Shown: positions 1-10,740 of the stretch, in pieces
Numbering within the stretch: position 1 is the first letter of the stretch
How the letters are laid out: every line of letters begins with the position of its first letter
Source of the DNA: Platanthera guangdongensis
Taxonomy: Eukaryota > Streptophyta > Magnoliopsida > Asparagales > Orchidaceae
Length of the DNA stretch: 64,000 bases
Direction of reading: 5' to 3'
Assembly (NCBI GenBank): GCA_039583875.1
Contig: CM077147.1
Coordinates: forward strand, 111,150,124-111,214,123
Notes under the pieces: generated by a model
Databases searched by the model: none
What the model was told of the DNA's origin: nothing
The model's input: the letters and a program-made list of their open reading frames with translations, nothing else
Position numbers and translations under genes: made by a program

Positions 1-5
1 AGAGG

Positions 6-1637
6 GTGATTAAGCCACTAGCTCGTTACTGTGATGGGAATGCAGTGAGCTTTGTCTCCTGCTTCTTTACAGGTCCTCTAGATGAGCGAGAGCCTGTAAG
101 CTTCAACGAGGCCACTGGAGTGAAGGAGTGGGAAAATGCCATGAAAGAAGAGATTGATGCTCTGAAGAAGAATGAAACCTGGGACCTTGTGCCCAAGGTT
201 GATGGCATTACTCCGGTTACTTGCAAGTGGGTGTATAAGTTGAAGAAGAAGGCTGATGGGAGCATTGATAGGTTCAAGGCTCGCCTGGTCGCTAGAGGAT
301 TCTCACAGCAGTATGGAGAAGACTATGAGGAGACATTCAGTCCAGTTGCGAAGATGACTTCAGTAAGAGTGGTGATCGCCTTGGCTGCTAGCAAGGGATG
401 GAGGTTGTGGCAACTCGATGTGAAGAATGCCTTTCTTTACGGAGAGATTGACAAGGACATCTTCATGAATCAGCCGCTTGGTTTTGTCTCTGAAAAGCAT
501 CCGGACTATGTCTGTAAACTCAGGAAGGCTCTCTATGGGTTGAAGCAAGCTCCTAGAGCGTGGTATGGGAAGATTGCAGAGTACTTGCAATTCTATGGAT
601 ACCTAGCTTCCAAATCGGATTCAAGCTTGTTCGTCAAGAAGAAGGGGTAGCTACAAGTCTTGGTCCTGCTGTATGTGGATGACATGATCATCACAGGGAA
701 TTCGGAGGGGGAAGTAGCAAAGCTCAGGGCAGAGTTTGCTATACGCTTCGATATGAAAGACTTGGGAGAGTTGCATCACTTTCTTGGTCTTGAAGTGGAG
801 AGGAAGGAGTGCGGGGTTCTCATTTGCCAGAAAGGATATGCTGATCGTATTGTAAAGCGGTTCGGCATGGGTGAAGGGAAGAAGTTCTCTACTCCACTGG
901 AACCTGGGCTGAAGCTTCGACGAGATGAGGGAAGGGTTCTTCATGATCCCTTGGTGTTCAGGGCTCTTGTTGGGAGCTTGATTTACCTGACGATTACAAG
1001 GCCAGACATTGCTTATGATGTTGGCCAAGTAAGTCGGTATATGGCTGAACCAAGGCAATCTCATCTAGTGGCGTCGAAGGGTATTCTGAAGTATGTCAAG
1101 GCTTCTTCTGACATGGGACTCCTCTATAGAAGGGACTCGGAGTTTGCATTGCTCGGGTACACGGATGCTGACTATGGCGGTGATTCAGATGATCGGAGGT
1201 ACACTTCAGGTTATGTGTTCACTTGCGGTTCAGCTAGCATCTCGTGGTGTAGCAAAAAGCAGGACTCAGTATCGGTTTCAACCACGGAGGCGGAGTATAA
1301 GGCTTCGGCCTTGGCTGCTCGGGAAGTCGTTTGGTTGAGGAGGCTTATAGAGGATGTTCATGAAGAATTGCAAGGGCCTACTTTACTCTGGGGTGACAAT
1401 GAGAGTGCTCTTAAACTGGTTAACAATCCAGTGTGTCACGCCAGGACCAAACATATAGAGATTGATCACCATTTCATCATGGAGAAGGTGTTGGAAGGAT
1501 CTCTGCTGGTCGGGCATGTTCGGAGTGAAGATAATCTTGCTGACATCTTCACGAAGCCACTGTCGAAGGGGCCCTTTGAACGCTTGCGCAGCTTGTTGGG
1601 CTTGGTCACCACTTCCCACTTCAAGGGGGAGTGTTGA
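6..1637 (+). pseudogene. pol: copia pol, reverse transcriptase and RNase H (one nonsense codon)
   Basis: C-terminal half of a copia polyprotein, acting in cDNA synthesis inside the retrotransposon particle. One frame runs from 6 to 1637 with a single TAG at 648-650. RT motifs in order are [35 protein letters not shown], and the catalytic YVDD encoded at 672-683, just after the stop. RNase H follows with TDADYGG, SWCSKKQDSVS, STTEAEY and the C-terminal ADIFTKPL block. The reading frame ends in TGA at 1635-1637, four bases inside the 3' LTR. The 5' end is cut by the window edge, so no start codon can be chosen. Apart from the stop, the domain order and spacing look intact, so this is a fairly young copy. 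Confidence 0.93.
1623..1631 (+). promoter_or_regulatory. Polypurine tract of the copia element
   Basis: A purine run (AAGGGGGAG) lies directly before the LTR start TGTTGAAATT, the position where plus-strand DNA synthesis is primed. Confidence 0.8.
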
Positions 1638-3286
1638 AATTTGTGAAGTGGAAGTGGTTGACGGGACAGGCCGGGCGGCCTGGGTGGACAATATTGGCGG
1701 ACTAGGCGGACTGGGCGGACTGTGATGTGCGGCCTGGTGGAAGGTCTAGTGAAGCCAGCTGTCTTCTGAGCGTGTTGTTTGCATGAAGTTCGCGGACTAT
1801 GCGGCCTGTTATCTGCGGATAGGACGTTGGCTGTTTGGTTTAGCCAAGGAGCGGCCTGAGCGGATAGAGGCTTGCAGACTGATGCATTGCTCAGTGGCCG
1901 TGGTGCAAGCTTGTGCTGATAGGCGGTTTGGCTCATGTCCGCGGGAAGCTTGCGGACTAGTGTGTCCGCGGTTTGGGCTGTTGCGGACTGGGCTTAGAGC
2001 TTGGCTGAGGCATTGTCGAGCTCTGGTGGTACATCAGGTGCTTTACTGTGGATGTCGTTGGCGGAGTGGTTTTGGAGTCCGGGAGATGGTTGCTGCGTTG
2101 GGCAGGAGTGCGAGGAGTTTGCGGACTTCTGGCAGTCTGTGCTACGGTGTTGGCGGACGGGAGTTTGAGTCTGCCACGCTCACATTGGCCTTTGATGGTT
2201 TTGGACTTGGTCACACTCTGTGCCAAGACCATGGTGTCCGCCGTATCCGCCAAGTCCGCTGATTGACCGGGCGGACTTGCTATCTGCCTTTGGTCGTGGA
2301 CTTGTGGCGGATTGAGGCTTGAGTCTTGCGGACTGCCTCGGGGTTGTGCGAACAGCCATTGAAGGGGTTTGCTATCCTGCAGTGGTCGGAGGCTTTGCGG
2401 GCTGATGCCTTGTCCGCATAGCTTGGGCGGACTGGAGAGGGTTCGCTAATGTTGCCTTGCTCCTGGCGGTTTTCCTTGGTATCCGGCTAAGTCCTTGCGG
2501 ACTCGGCGGACGGTGTTTTGCTATCGCGCGGGCTAGGGCGGTGTCGCTATCTCTAGGGCGGTGACCACACTCCTCACCTTGCCTATAAATAGGACCCCCC
2601 GGCACATCTACAGTAACTTGAGTGAACAATAAGTTCGGTTGGGCAAGGAGCTGCGGTGTCAGTTTGTCTGTCCGCGCGGATTGATTCAGGGCTGACGGTT
2701 TGCTGTGTGCAGGTCGCACGGGTAGCTTCAAGGAGCCAGGAGTTTGGCTTTGACTTCAGTCAAGTACTTGGAAGTTGTGCGGTCTCTGCGGTTTCACCAG
2801 GAGCTCGCTCTGCGGCTTGTCAACTCTGTTTCAACTTTGCCAGCTTCAATAACCTGTCCGCCAGCTTCAGGCGGGTAGGGGGTGTTCCCCAGTTCAGCTT
2901 CAGTAGGAGACGAATAACGGTGTGTCCGCGCGGCCTCGCGGCTTCGGCGGACTCCGTGGCTATTCGGCGGATTGTAGCTTAGTTCGGGCGATCTCAGCGG
3001 ACTCGGCGACCTCGGCGGTCTCGACGGACTCCGGTGCTGTCCGCCCGGCTTGGGTTTTGGTGCTTTCTATTTACAGCTGTTTTTACTAGCGAAATCATGT
3101 CTCGCCATGCATGCCTCGTGTTGTAAAGAAGTGAATGTGTAAAAGATCTGCTTGTGCTTCCATTGTTTGTTGGGATTAACCTTTGTTCCTTGGTTTTCTG
3201 TTGGTTCAACGTGAGAACTGGGTAGTGCCGAAGATATTAATTTGGCGTTTGGGCTATCTTGCTGACCACGTTGAGAAATTTTAACA
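1632..3286 (+). repeat. 3' LTR of the copia element
   Basis: A 1655-bp LTR with TG...CA ends. Its U3 part (about 1680-2560) is crowded with the hexamer GCGGAC and its complement, often with 8-10 bp spacing. A TATA box at 2584 marks the U3/R boundary. The ORFs found here on both strands are by-products of GC-rich repetitive sequence. Confidence 0.88.
2584..2590 (+). promoter_or_regulatory. TATA box in copia LTR
   Basis: CCTATAAATAGGA in the middle of the LTR, downstream of the GCGGAC-rich U3, is the expected place and form of the retrotransposon core promoter. Confidence 0.75.
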
Positions 3287-3770
3287 CTAGCCCTGCAAGT
3301 TGTAAATGAGGTGGTGGCTCGACAGTTTTGTTAGTTCATGGAACTTGTACTACGATAGAGAGGTTGCTAGCGGTAGCCTGATGCATCATATAATTATAAA
3401 TGAGTGGCCTATTTGATGTCGTACACATCAGTCCTTGCAGAATACCCTCATGTAGGTTTTTGATTAAAATTAATAACAAAGGTTTTTGATTAACATTAAT
3501 CACAACAAAATAAACTTAGTCTGATGTAATTATTGTTGGAGTAGTGTGTGTCACTATTAGTTCGTATTACTTTATAAGACAAGAGCGCTCATACAATCGG
3601 GATTCTATATATAAATCGTAACTATTGAGAATGTATTATATGAGATTTAAATTATTATGGGATAAGTATCCATAACTTATATGATAAAGTATGTTTTGCT
3701 CTCATTCGGAAAATTTTCGTAGCCGCAACCTTAATTTCGGGGACGAAATTGTTTCTTCATTTATTGGATT
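3287..3770. other. Decayed sequence between elements
   Basis: No gene is seen. It is AT-rich with an imperfect direct repeat of about 30 bp around 3455-3505 (GGTTTTTGATTAA in both copies). Near its end a TTTCGGGGACGAAATT block (3735-3750) resembles the end of the internal region of the Tekay-like elements in this window, where TTTCGGGACGAAATT lies just upstream of the polypurine tract. It may therefore be the tail of an old chromovirus whose LTR begins at 3771. Confidence 0.5.
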
Positions 3771-3873
3771 TGTAACATTCCATTTTGAGCTAGACCCTTC
3801 GTGCATGTTATGTGTCACCTTGGGTGGCTTAGGCCCTGTAGGAAAGTTTGAGAGAGCGAGAGAGAGCTCAAGG
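3771..3873 (+). repeat. Start of a gypsy LTR (LTR D), truncated by insertion
   Basis: TGTAACATTCC follows the chromovirus-like 3' leader at 3735-3770, the arrangement seen at the 3' LTRs of Tekay A (14094) and Tekay B (31201). The LTR is cut after 103 bp by LTR C at 3874. The segment includes a GA-rich stretch at 3845-3870. Confidence 0.45.
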
Positions 3874-6800
3874 TGTAACACCCCGGTTTTCTAGACTTGA
3901 GGCTCTGGGAGCTACCGCGCGACAGTAGGTTGCTATCGCCCGATGGCAGCCTTCGTTCGTCGAGAGGAAGGCGTCGAGTGGAAGGAGTCGAGTGGAAGGA
4001 GTCGAGTGGAAGGCGTCGAGTAGTATGCGTCGAGTGGTAGGTGTTGAGTGTTAGGCATCGAGTGGTAGCAAGCGACATTAGCTAATTACCGCTCGGCAGT
4101 AGCCCGGTTGGCCGAGTCGAATTCGGCGAGTCGGAAGCGTTGAGTGAGCTACCGCGTGGTCGTATTGTACTGCCGGTGGTAGTGCTGCAATATGTTTTTG
4201 ATCGGCGGGTCGGGAAGTTATCGTGGCACGGTAGGTAGCTACCGCTCGGTGGTAGTAGAGGAAAACAGTTCCGTGGGCTGTGGTTTCCTGTAATGCCCCA
4301 AATATCCTGAAAAAGGAAGGATTGGAAGCTAACACACATCACTAGTGTTAACACCGACGGTAGCCCTTGAATTAAATCGACTGTCATCTTGGGTATCTAC
4401 CGTACAGCGGTAGTAAGGTACCACATTGTGATACCACTCGACGCAATCAATGCTTTCAACGAAGCGTTGAGAGGCTACCATGCAGCGATAGTGAGCTATC
4501 GCGTGGTGATACCACTCGACACACTCAACGCTTTCGATGAATCATTGAGTGACTACCACGGGGTGGTAGTGAGCTAATGCGCGGCGATAGCTGAATAAAT
4601 TGACTTATGTCTCGGGAAGGTACCGGTCGGCAGTAGGAAGTTACACTAGCGGTAACTTGCCACATGTCAATAAGGTGGAGGCTGTTTTGGGCGACAGAGC
4701 GATGTCAATTGGGTCAAGCAGCGACCGCCTTTGATACCACCTGACAGTAGCAAATACCGCGCAGCGGTAGCAGATACTACGCGGCGGTAGCTCGCTGTTA
4801 AGGGTTGGACTTGAGATTGCATTCTCATTTTCCTCTCTCACACTTTCTCTCTTAGTTCTTGAACTTCTTGAGGGAAGAGGAGGAAGAATGTCCAGGAGGC
4901 TAAGAGGAGAAGCGATCTAAGGTGTGCTTGTGATCAGGATTATAAGTTGACGCTAGATCCGCAGAGAGGAAGCCTGATGATCAGTTCCATCCGGATCAAA
5001 TAACAAGGGCATGGCTCCTAAGCAATCGATAAGGGTAACGATCTTTCTTCTTGGACAAGTGATGTCCTCCTTTTTGCATATGCATGGAATCCCCCACCAA
5101 AAGGTAGAAAAGCGAAGGGAATTCCGATGGGTTGATACATGATATCTCCGAGTAGTTTTGCATATAGAATCCGAAAATCACAGTACGGAATAAGTATGCT
5201 GTGTGAAGCTCATTCGGACATGTTGGTTTGGACTGGTGATGTTTTAGTTTGCATCCTAGAGAAGACTCCGAGTATAAACGAGTAGTTTATGGAGTCTGAA
5301 GGATTGTGCCTAGAGTTGTCACTTAAACCTAAAAACCGCAAACCAAACCGGAACCACAAATAATTAGAATGAATTGTTTGCAAACTTTTTTGGGTTTCAG
5401 TTTGAATTTTGCAACCGTGAACGACATTGGTCTGGATGTAGTTCTTACATTTTATTATCCGGACCAGAACTGGAAACGGAACCACAACATACAAGTCTCA
5501 AACGATTTCAAGATTTTTAGAACCGATCCGAACCAGACCAAAGTAGAACCGAACTGCAACCCGTTTATTATTATTATTTTATAATTTATATATAATATTT
5601 ATACATACTATTATTAGTGAAGCTGGTGCAGTTTGAACCCAAACCACAGTCGCACTAAAGGGGGTCGATTTTGGACCGAACAAAATTTCACCGCATAAAA
5701 ACCGTGTGATATGGCTTGACATTGATGCGGTTTGGAGTCAATTTTTGCAGTGCACTTTTAATTTTTATATAGTTATTTAATATATTTTCAATTTTACTTA
5801 CATATATTTTGAAATATTTTTTAAAAAAATATAGAAGATATATAACTACTATTTATTAGTAATAATGAAAGACAAGTAATTGTAGTTGGTTGTTACGATA
5901 GAGCATGCTGACGAGACATAAGCAAGCCAACTAGAAGTCGTGACAAGTCTACACGCATAGGAAGATGATTGATTCTATCTCACTGATCGTGGGAAAAATT
6001 GTCGAGGAGTGCGCAACATAATTATTTCTATTTCGATATTGTTTTGAGTTTTACTATTTGCAGCCCGCTTTTATTTCATTCCGCCAAGTTTGATTTTTGT
6101 TTTACTTGGAATTGATTGGAACTGGACCAAACCACATGGAACCGGACCAAACCGTTAGTGGCCTGTTTGGTTTTGGTTCTTGTGGAACCGTAACCGGAAT
6201 AGTTGACGCGACAGTTCCAAAAATTAAGCTAGAATTGGAACTAGAACTGTAACCCGTCAAACCAAATAAGGTTTCGGTTCTAATTTGAAGAATCGTTACC
6301 TTAGTGGTTCGGTTTATGGTTTTAGTAGAACCAGAACCAAACCAGAACTGTGACACCTCTAGTTGTGCCTTTGAATGAGAGTAGCAGGAAGTACTAGAGA
6401 CACTCTCCAGGAAAATACATAAAAAATACCAGGTTGTGATAATCGTTGGATATCACCGGTAGACAGTGAGTATCATTGGCAATAGTTCTTGATGAGCTAT
6501 ATTTTATGAAAGTCCAGTTTTTCTGGAACTACTGGATGTTGCAGGTTTTTCTGGACAAATGTTCCAATTGTGGCTGAGTTTGGGTTCAGAAAGAGAAATT
6601 TTGTTGTTAACGCCAAACGATAGTCGCTATCGCTGGCTATAGCTCCCAGATAGCATTTTCATTATGAAGCCTATCTCTCGAAGGCCGTGTGGCTAGTATG
6701 TGAGCTATATGCTTGGTTTTTAGCTCTGATGGCCATGAGAGTCATCTATTAAATGTAATGCAGTTATGTTTAACTCCTCGAGAAAGGTGATGTGACCTGT

Positions 6801-7190
6801 GTCTGTCCATTTAGCTAGGGAAGCTCGGCTTTCGGCTATGGCATGATGATTTGAGCAATGGGAAAAGGCTGAACTGTACCTACCCTAAGTCATGGTGTTA
6901 TAGACCATTGGCATGAGGGAGGAAGTCTTGGCTATATGCCAGACAGGAGATGCTCATAGTTTGCCAACAGTCTTGGACTTTTGGACGGTGGTGGGACTGG
7001 TGTTTCCAGTACATAGAGAATGTGCCCTGAGTGCATGAAATATTTGACAGTTGATGCAGACATTTGTGATATATTGAATGGTACTTGAGTTATACTTTAT
7101 TATGATATATCTATGTATGGTTGCTATGCATGCAGGGAAGTAATAATGCTGCCCCAGGTATGGGGTAGGGTCGTTATAAATTGGTCATAT
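3874..7190 (+). repeat. LTR C: Tekay-like gypsy LTR fragment split by a hAT element
   Basis: It begins TGTAACACCCCGG, typical of Tekay/Del LTRs. Similarity to the other Tekay LTRs reappears in order: GGGTAACGAT...TTGGACA at about 5034, the CGGACATGTTGGTTTGGA block at about 5215, GAATGTGCCCTGAGTGCA at about 7018, and GCAGGGAAG...GTCGTTATAAATTGGTCA near 7134-7188. The hAT insertion occupies 5311-6361, leaving about 2.26 kb of LTR. Tekay A truncates it at 7191; I cannot find its right end or any internal region of its own element. The U3 (3910-4800) is full of short palindromes of the TACCGC / GCGGTA type. Confidence 0.7.
5311..6361. mobile_element. hAT-like non-autonomous DNA transposon with TIRs and 8-bp TSD
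   Basis: Left end TAGAGTTGTCAC and right end GTGACACCTCTA form 12-bp terminal inverted repeats with one mismatch. The flanks ATTGTGCC (5303-5310) and GTTGTGCC (6362-6369) match at 7 of 8 positions, the target-duplication length of the hAT superfamily. Subterminal regions are rich in AACCGGAACC / GGTTCGGTT-type motifs in opposite orientation, common in plant hAT-derived MITEs. The centre (about 5570-5900) is AT-rich. No transposase reading frame is present, so any mobility would have needed an enzyme in trans. It sits inside LTR C, whose sequence resumes after it. Confidence 0.8.
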
Positions 7191-9294
7191 TATAATGCCC
7201 CGAAACTCAAAAGAGAGACGAGTGGCGTTTTGAGCCAAGTCTGGGACTTGGCAGAGGTCACATGGCCTGGGACACGGGCGTGTCCCAGGGCCGTATCGTG
7301 CTCGGGTTCGATGATGGCTGTGTGGTCGACAAATTGCTATCAACGATCGTCAAGTAGCGAACACGGCCTGAGACACGAGCGTATCCCATGCTGTGTCCAA
7401 CTCGGGTAGTTGGCCGAGTTATGTCGGGGGAGAAATAGGGCCTGGAGCCCAAGTGTGTTCGGGTTTGACATGGTCGTGTCAAATGGGACACGGGCGTGTA
7501 CAATACCCGTGTTCTCCTCGGGTTGGTGTTGGTCCTGTATCGATGGAGGAACACGCCCCGCTATACGGGCGTGTACTGGATGACACGGGCATGTCAAGCC
7601 TAACACAGGCGTGTCAAGAGCCCGTGTTCTTTTCAGGACGCGACGGTTTCAGCTTCGAATGGGGCACACGGACTTGGACACAGGCGTGTCACAAGGCGTG
7701 TTCGGCCCAGGAATCTGATTTTAAGTGCGAATCATGGCCGTCTGTTTCCTTATTTTGGGATCCAACGGCTCAGGGCTGTTCTTGTTGGGATATACCCGGG
7801 AATAGGGCTTAGAAACCCTCAATCTATCTGGGTTTTCTCTCTCTAAAGTTCTAGAGAGAGGGGAGAGCAAGGAAGAAGAAGGAAGAGAGATCCGGCCACC
7901 GGTGGAGCTTCGGAGCCCCAAATCGCAAGCTGAGTTTGGATCTACGGAGGCGAGTACATTGCAGTGCTTTTCATCTGCATAGATCTTCATGGTGCCGAAG
8001 AGGAATGCTAGGGTAACGATTCTCATCTTGGACATGTGAAGGCCTCATTTACCTTGCATAGGAAGCCCGCTCTTGCGATTTTGTGGTGTGTGTGAGATGT
8101 TCCTTCGGGTAGACATGAATAATACCCATTATTTTTCATGTAGAGCCCGTATTCGAGAAACAAACATTGGCATAATGTGTAAAGCCTACCCGGACAAGTT
8201 GTCCTGGATCAGTGATGTTGCATTGTATGAATGGCCGGAGAAGACTCCGCGCAGTTGATTGTTTTTTCGAGTTTTCTACGCGGTAGATTGCAATAGGGAA
8301 CCTTGGGGACTAACTCCAAGGTGCACCCGGAAAACTGCCCAGATGCGTGATTCTGCCAACATGCTAATCTGGGAGCCAACTTGCACATAACCAGGTTATG
8401 TGAAATGTGAAATCGATTTGGGACTCGGAAAAGCTTGACCCGGGCATATGGCTTAAATTGACTTTGTGGTGTGAGCAACGGGTTAGGCGGAACCGTACCC
8501 GCTCTATGTCATTTTGTACAAGCGACCTAAAGTACGTGGGACTTGTCATTGACATAGATGGAGGGTCTTAGATGGGCTTTGGCTTAAATTGGCATGACTG
8601 CTGCAGGAAAGACCAAAATGCTCATGAGTATTGCCGTCCAAGGGGTGGTGGTGAGACCGCGGACTTTGTCCGGGTTCACCGAGAATGTGCCCTGAGAGCA
8701 CGGGGTGTGTGGCCATGCGAGCCTATGACTTTGATGATGTGAAATTTCTCTATTTTATGGCAATGCTAATAAAGTGCAGGGAAGGAGCATCGCCATCCCG
8801 AGTTTAGGGGTGGGATCATTATAATTTGGTCAGCATAGCTGACCGTTGCTTTTGTTTGCCACCGCTCGGTGGATTGTTGCTTGCAGGTGCTGTGGAGCCG
8901 AGTGGCAAATAGCGGGCCAAAGCCCTTGTTGCTGAGCCGGCCCTCGACGACGTAATTTTGAGTGTTTTCTTTTATACTCATGTATGACTGCCCTGCGTGC
9001 CGAGGTTTGGAAGACACTTAATTTTGAGTAAACTATTGTAAGGCCATAAGACCATGAGCTTGTGTATTTTTACGTTCATTCTTGTTGGGTTTGAGTAGTG
9101 GACATTCATGCTTTTGGCTGGGTTCTTAATTTGCAACTTTTAAATTGCTTTCGCTAGAATGTACTCTATGTAGGACATTGGTTATTGGAAGGATGGTTTC
9201 CATTACGTAACCTTTCGGTCTGTCTGTAGTATATAGTGTCGGGCCCCAGCCAGACCTACTGCTATATGATATGCGACGGATAGTGGGTGTTACA
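7191..9294 (+). repeat. 5' LTR of Tekay A
   Basis: A 2104-bp LTR ending GTGTTACA directly before the PBS. The U3 at 7260-7700 is a dense array of ACACGGGCGTGT-like palindromic words. Its 3' half matches the Tekay B LTR in blocks (GGGTAACGATTCTC, AAGCCTACCCGGACA, the GCAGGGAAGGAGCA...TTATAATTTGGTCAGC segment, and ACGTAACC...GTCTGTC near the end). No protein is expected here. Confidence 0.85.
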
Positions 9295-9297
9295 ATT

Positions 9298-9308
9298 TGG
9301 TATCAAAC
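9298..9308 (+). promoter_or_regulatory. Primer binding site, Tekay A
   Basis: TGGTATCAAAC lies three bases after the LTR end. It matches the start of the plant initiator-methionine tRNA 3'-end complement (TGGTATCAGAG) with one change. Confidence 0.8.
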
Positions 9309-9730
9309 TACTGGTTTCGGTCAACTTAAATGAATTTGTGGACAAATTCTTTTAAGCGGTGGTGAGCACATGTGTGTGCGTCATCGTTATAACATAAAAA
9401 AGAACCCATGAATCTCCACTTAGGAATGAAAATACACATGTTTGGAGAACCTGTGTGTTCCTATAATTGCTTTATGCAATTTTGTTTGGTCGCTTAACGG
9501 TGTTTTGTACAAACATAGGTGACCAGAAGTGGTGCAGGGCCGTCAGAACGCTCGGTTCCTGAGGCTAGTAACGCACCGAATGATATGCCTACAATACCTC
9601 CCTCGGCTAAAACCATATGATTGGTTGTTGAAGCAGTGTTTGTTATGATCAATGCACAGCCTGCAAGGCAAATACAACTCCTGCCCTTGCGGTGGAGTAA
9701 GTACCGCTTCAAGCGGCTGAACTAAGAAGT
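9309..9730 (+). other. Tekay A leader and decayed start of gag
   Basis: This matches the Tekay B leader (26359-26634): the GTGGTGAGCACATGTG...TCATCGTTATAACAT block and the segment CACCGAATGATATGCCTACAATACC correspond to CACCGAGAGACATGCCTACTACACC of Tekay B. The N-terminal gag coding sequence (from about 9585) is present but out of frame and interrupted. Confidence 0.6.
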
Positions 9731-10560
9731 GTGGAGCAAGTAGTGGTAGAGCCTTTGGTGCCTAGGAGAGCAACTGAAAGGAAGCTCAAGCATGTTATGG
9801 GCTTCAACCCTCCGTTGTTCTCGGGGACTGGAACCCCATCCCAGGCTGAAGATTGGCTCTCCCGAGCGAAGAGAGTCTTGACAGCTATGGAAACGGAGGA
9901 GTGGCAGATGACCACTATAGCTACATTCCTATTGGACGGTGAAGCAAGGCTGTGGTGGCAAGGGTTAGAGATGCATCACTTGAGGGGAAGGCAACTCACG
10001 GACGTCTCGATGGAAGAGTTTTTGAGACTGTTCTTGGCAAGGTACCTTCCCTCGTCTCAGAGGATCGCATTGGAGAACGAATTCCAGAAGCTGATGCAAG
10101 GGAGAGTACCGTAGACGCGTATCTCCATGAATTTACTCGGTTGGGTCGGTACGCTAGCTCTACATTCGCGGATGAGGAGCGTAAGATGAACCTATTCTTT
10201 GAGTGTCTGAGGGATGACATAAGGTTACTGCTCTCGGGGCCTATGATGCAGGGCTTCTTGACCCTGGTCAATACGGCCCGGTATTTGGAGAAGGATCTGA
10301 AGAATGTGCAAGCGAAGAAAAACTCTGGTGATAAGAGGACAGAGTTCAAGGTGCCTTATACCTCGAAGTCTGCGTATCGTAAGTTCCATAAGAAGGCTAG
10401 GACTTCGGGTTCAGCTCATTCATCCGGTGTTTCTGAGGCTACTACGGGTCAGACCCCGGGCGCATGCTATACTAGTGGAAAGCCAGGATATTTTGCCCGA
10501 GACTACTGGAGCGGACGTCCCAAGTCCGAGAGGAAGTCGGGAGCAACCTATGAATAGAAG
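9731..10560 (+). pseudogene. gag: Tekay A gag (capsid and nucleocapsid), frameshifted
   Basis: Gag forms the virus-like particle and packages the RNA. The capsid-like retrotransposon gag domain is recognisable: KHVMGFNPPLFSG, AEDWLSRAKRVL, TFLLDGEARLWW and FLARYLPSSQR encoded from 9790 to 10070. A frameshift near 10105 moves the rest (DAYLHEFTRLGRYAS, FFECLRDDIRLLL, RYLEKDLKNVQAKK) into another frame, which ends at 10557. The zinc knuckle (about 10469-10510) is ruined: where Tekay B reads CYNCGKTGHFAREC, this copy has CYTSGKPGYFARDY, losing the second Cys, the His and the last Cys. Confidence 0.85.
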
Positions 10561-10663
10561 GTCAAGGCGGTGGAGTTAACCACATCCCATTATACTCCGA
10601 CTCAACCTACAGTCTATAATCTTGGCCAACAGGAGGCCATCAAGCAAGCGGATGTGGTGACAT

Positions 10664-10740
10664 GTACGGTTTAAATTTATAGCAAGTTAGTTTTAAATAC
10701 TTGTTACCTTGCGCGTGTTACCTTAACACTACTTGTATAT
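10664..10740 (+). other. Degraded intron-like segment between gag and protease, Tekay A
   Basis: It occupies the same place as the in-phase GT...AG segment at 27714-27791 of Tekay B. Here the left side still has GT (CAT|GTACGG), but the acceptor side reads TAT where Tekay B has TAG. Sequence on both sides aligns with Tekay B coding sequence (GATGTGGTGACA before, GATTTGTTTTAATTTG after). The length is 77 nt against 78 nt. Confidence 0.5.

Larger units (their letters stand above)
1..3286 (+). mobile_element. Ty1/copia LTR retrotransposon, 3' part
   Basis: The window opens inside the pol gene of a copia element. RT and RNase H are followed by a polypurine tract and one complete LTR ending at 3286. 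The LTR starts TGTTGAAATT and ends AAATTTTAACA, an imperfect inverted pair with TG/CA ends. The 5-bp target duplication copy after it would be CTAGC (3287-3291); the matching 5' copy lies outside the window. Gag, protease and integrase are not in the window. I do not assign a copia sublineage. Confidence 0.93.

Noticed and set aside
1383..1936. Minus-strand ORFs over the copia RNase H and LTR
   Set aside because: Antisense shadows of a well-supported plus-strand coding region and of GC-rich LTR repeats; no domain similarity.
7113..7812. ORFs of 98-139 codons on both strands in the Tekay A 5' LTR
   Set aside because: They overlap each other in several frames and arise from the ACACGGGCGTGT array; the equivalent frames are not kept in the 3' LTR.
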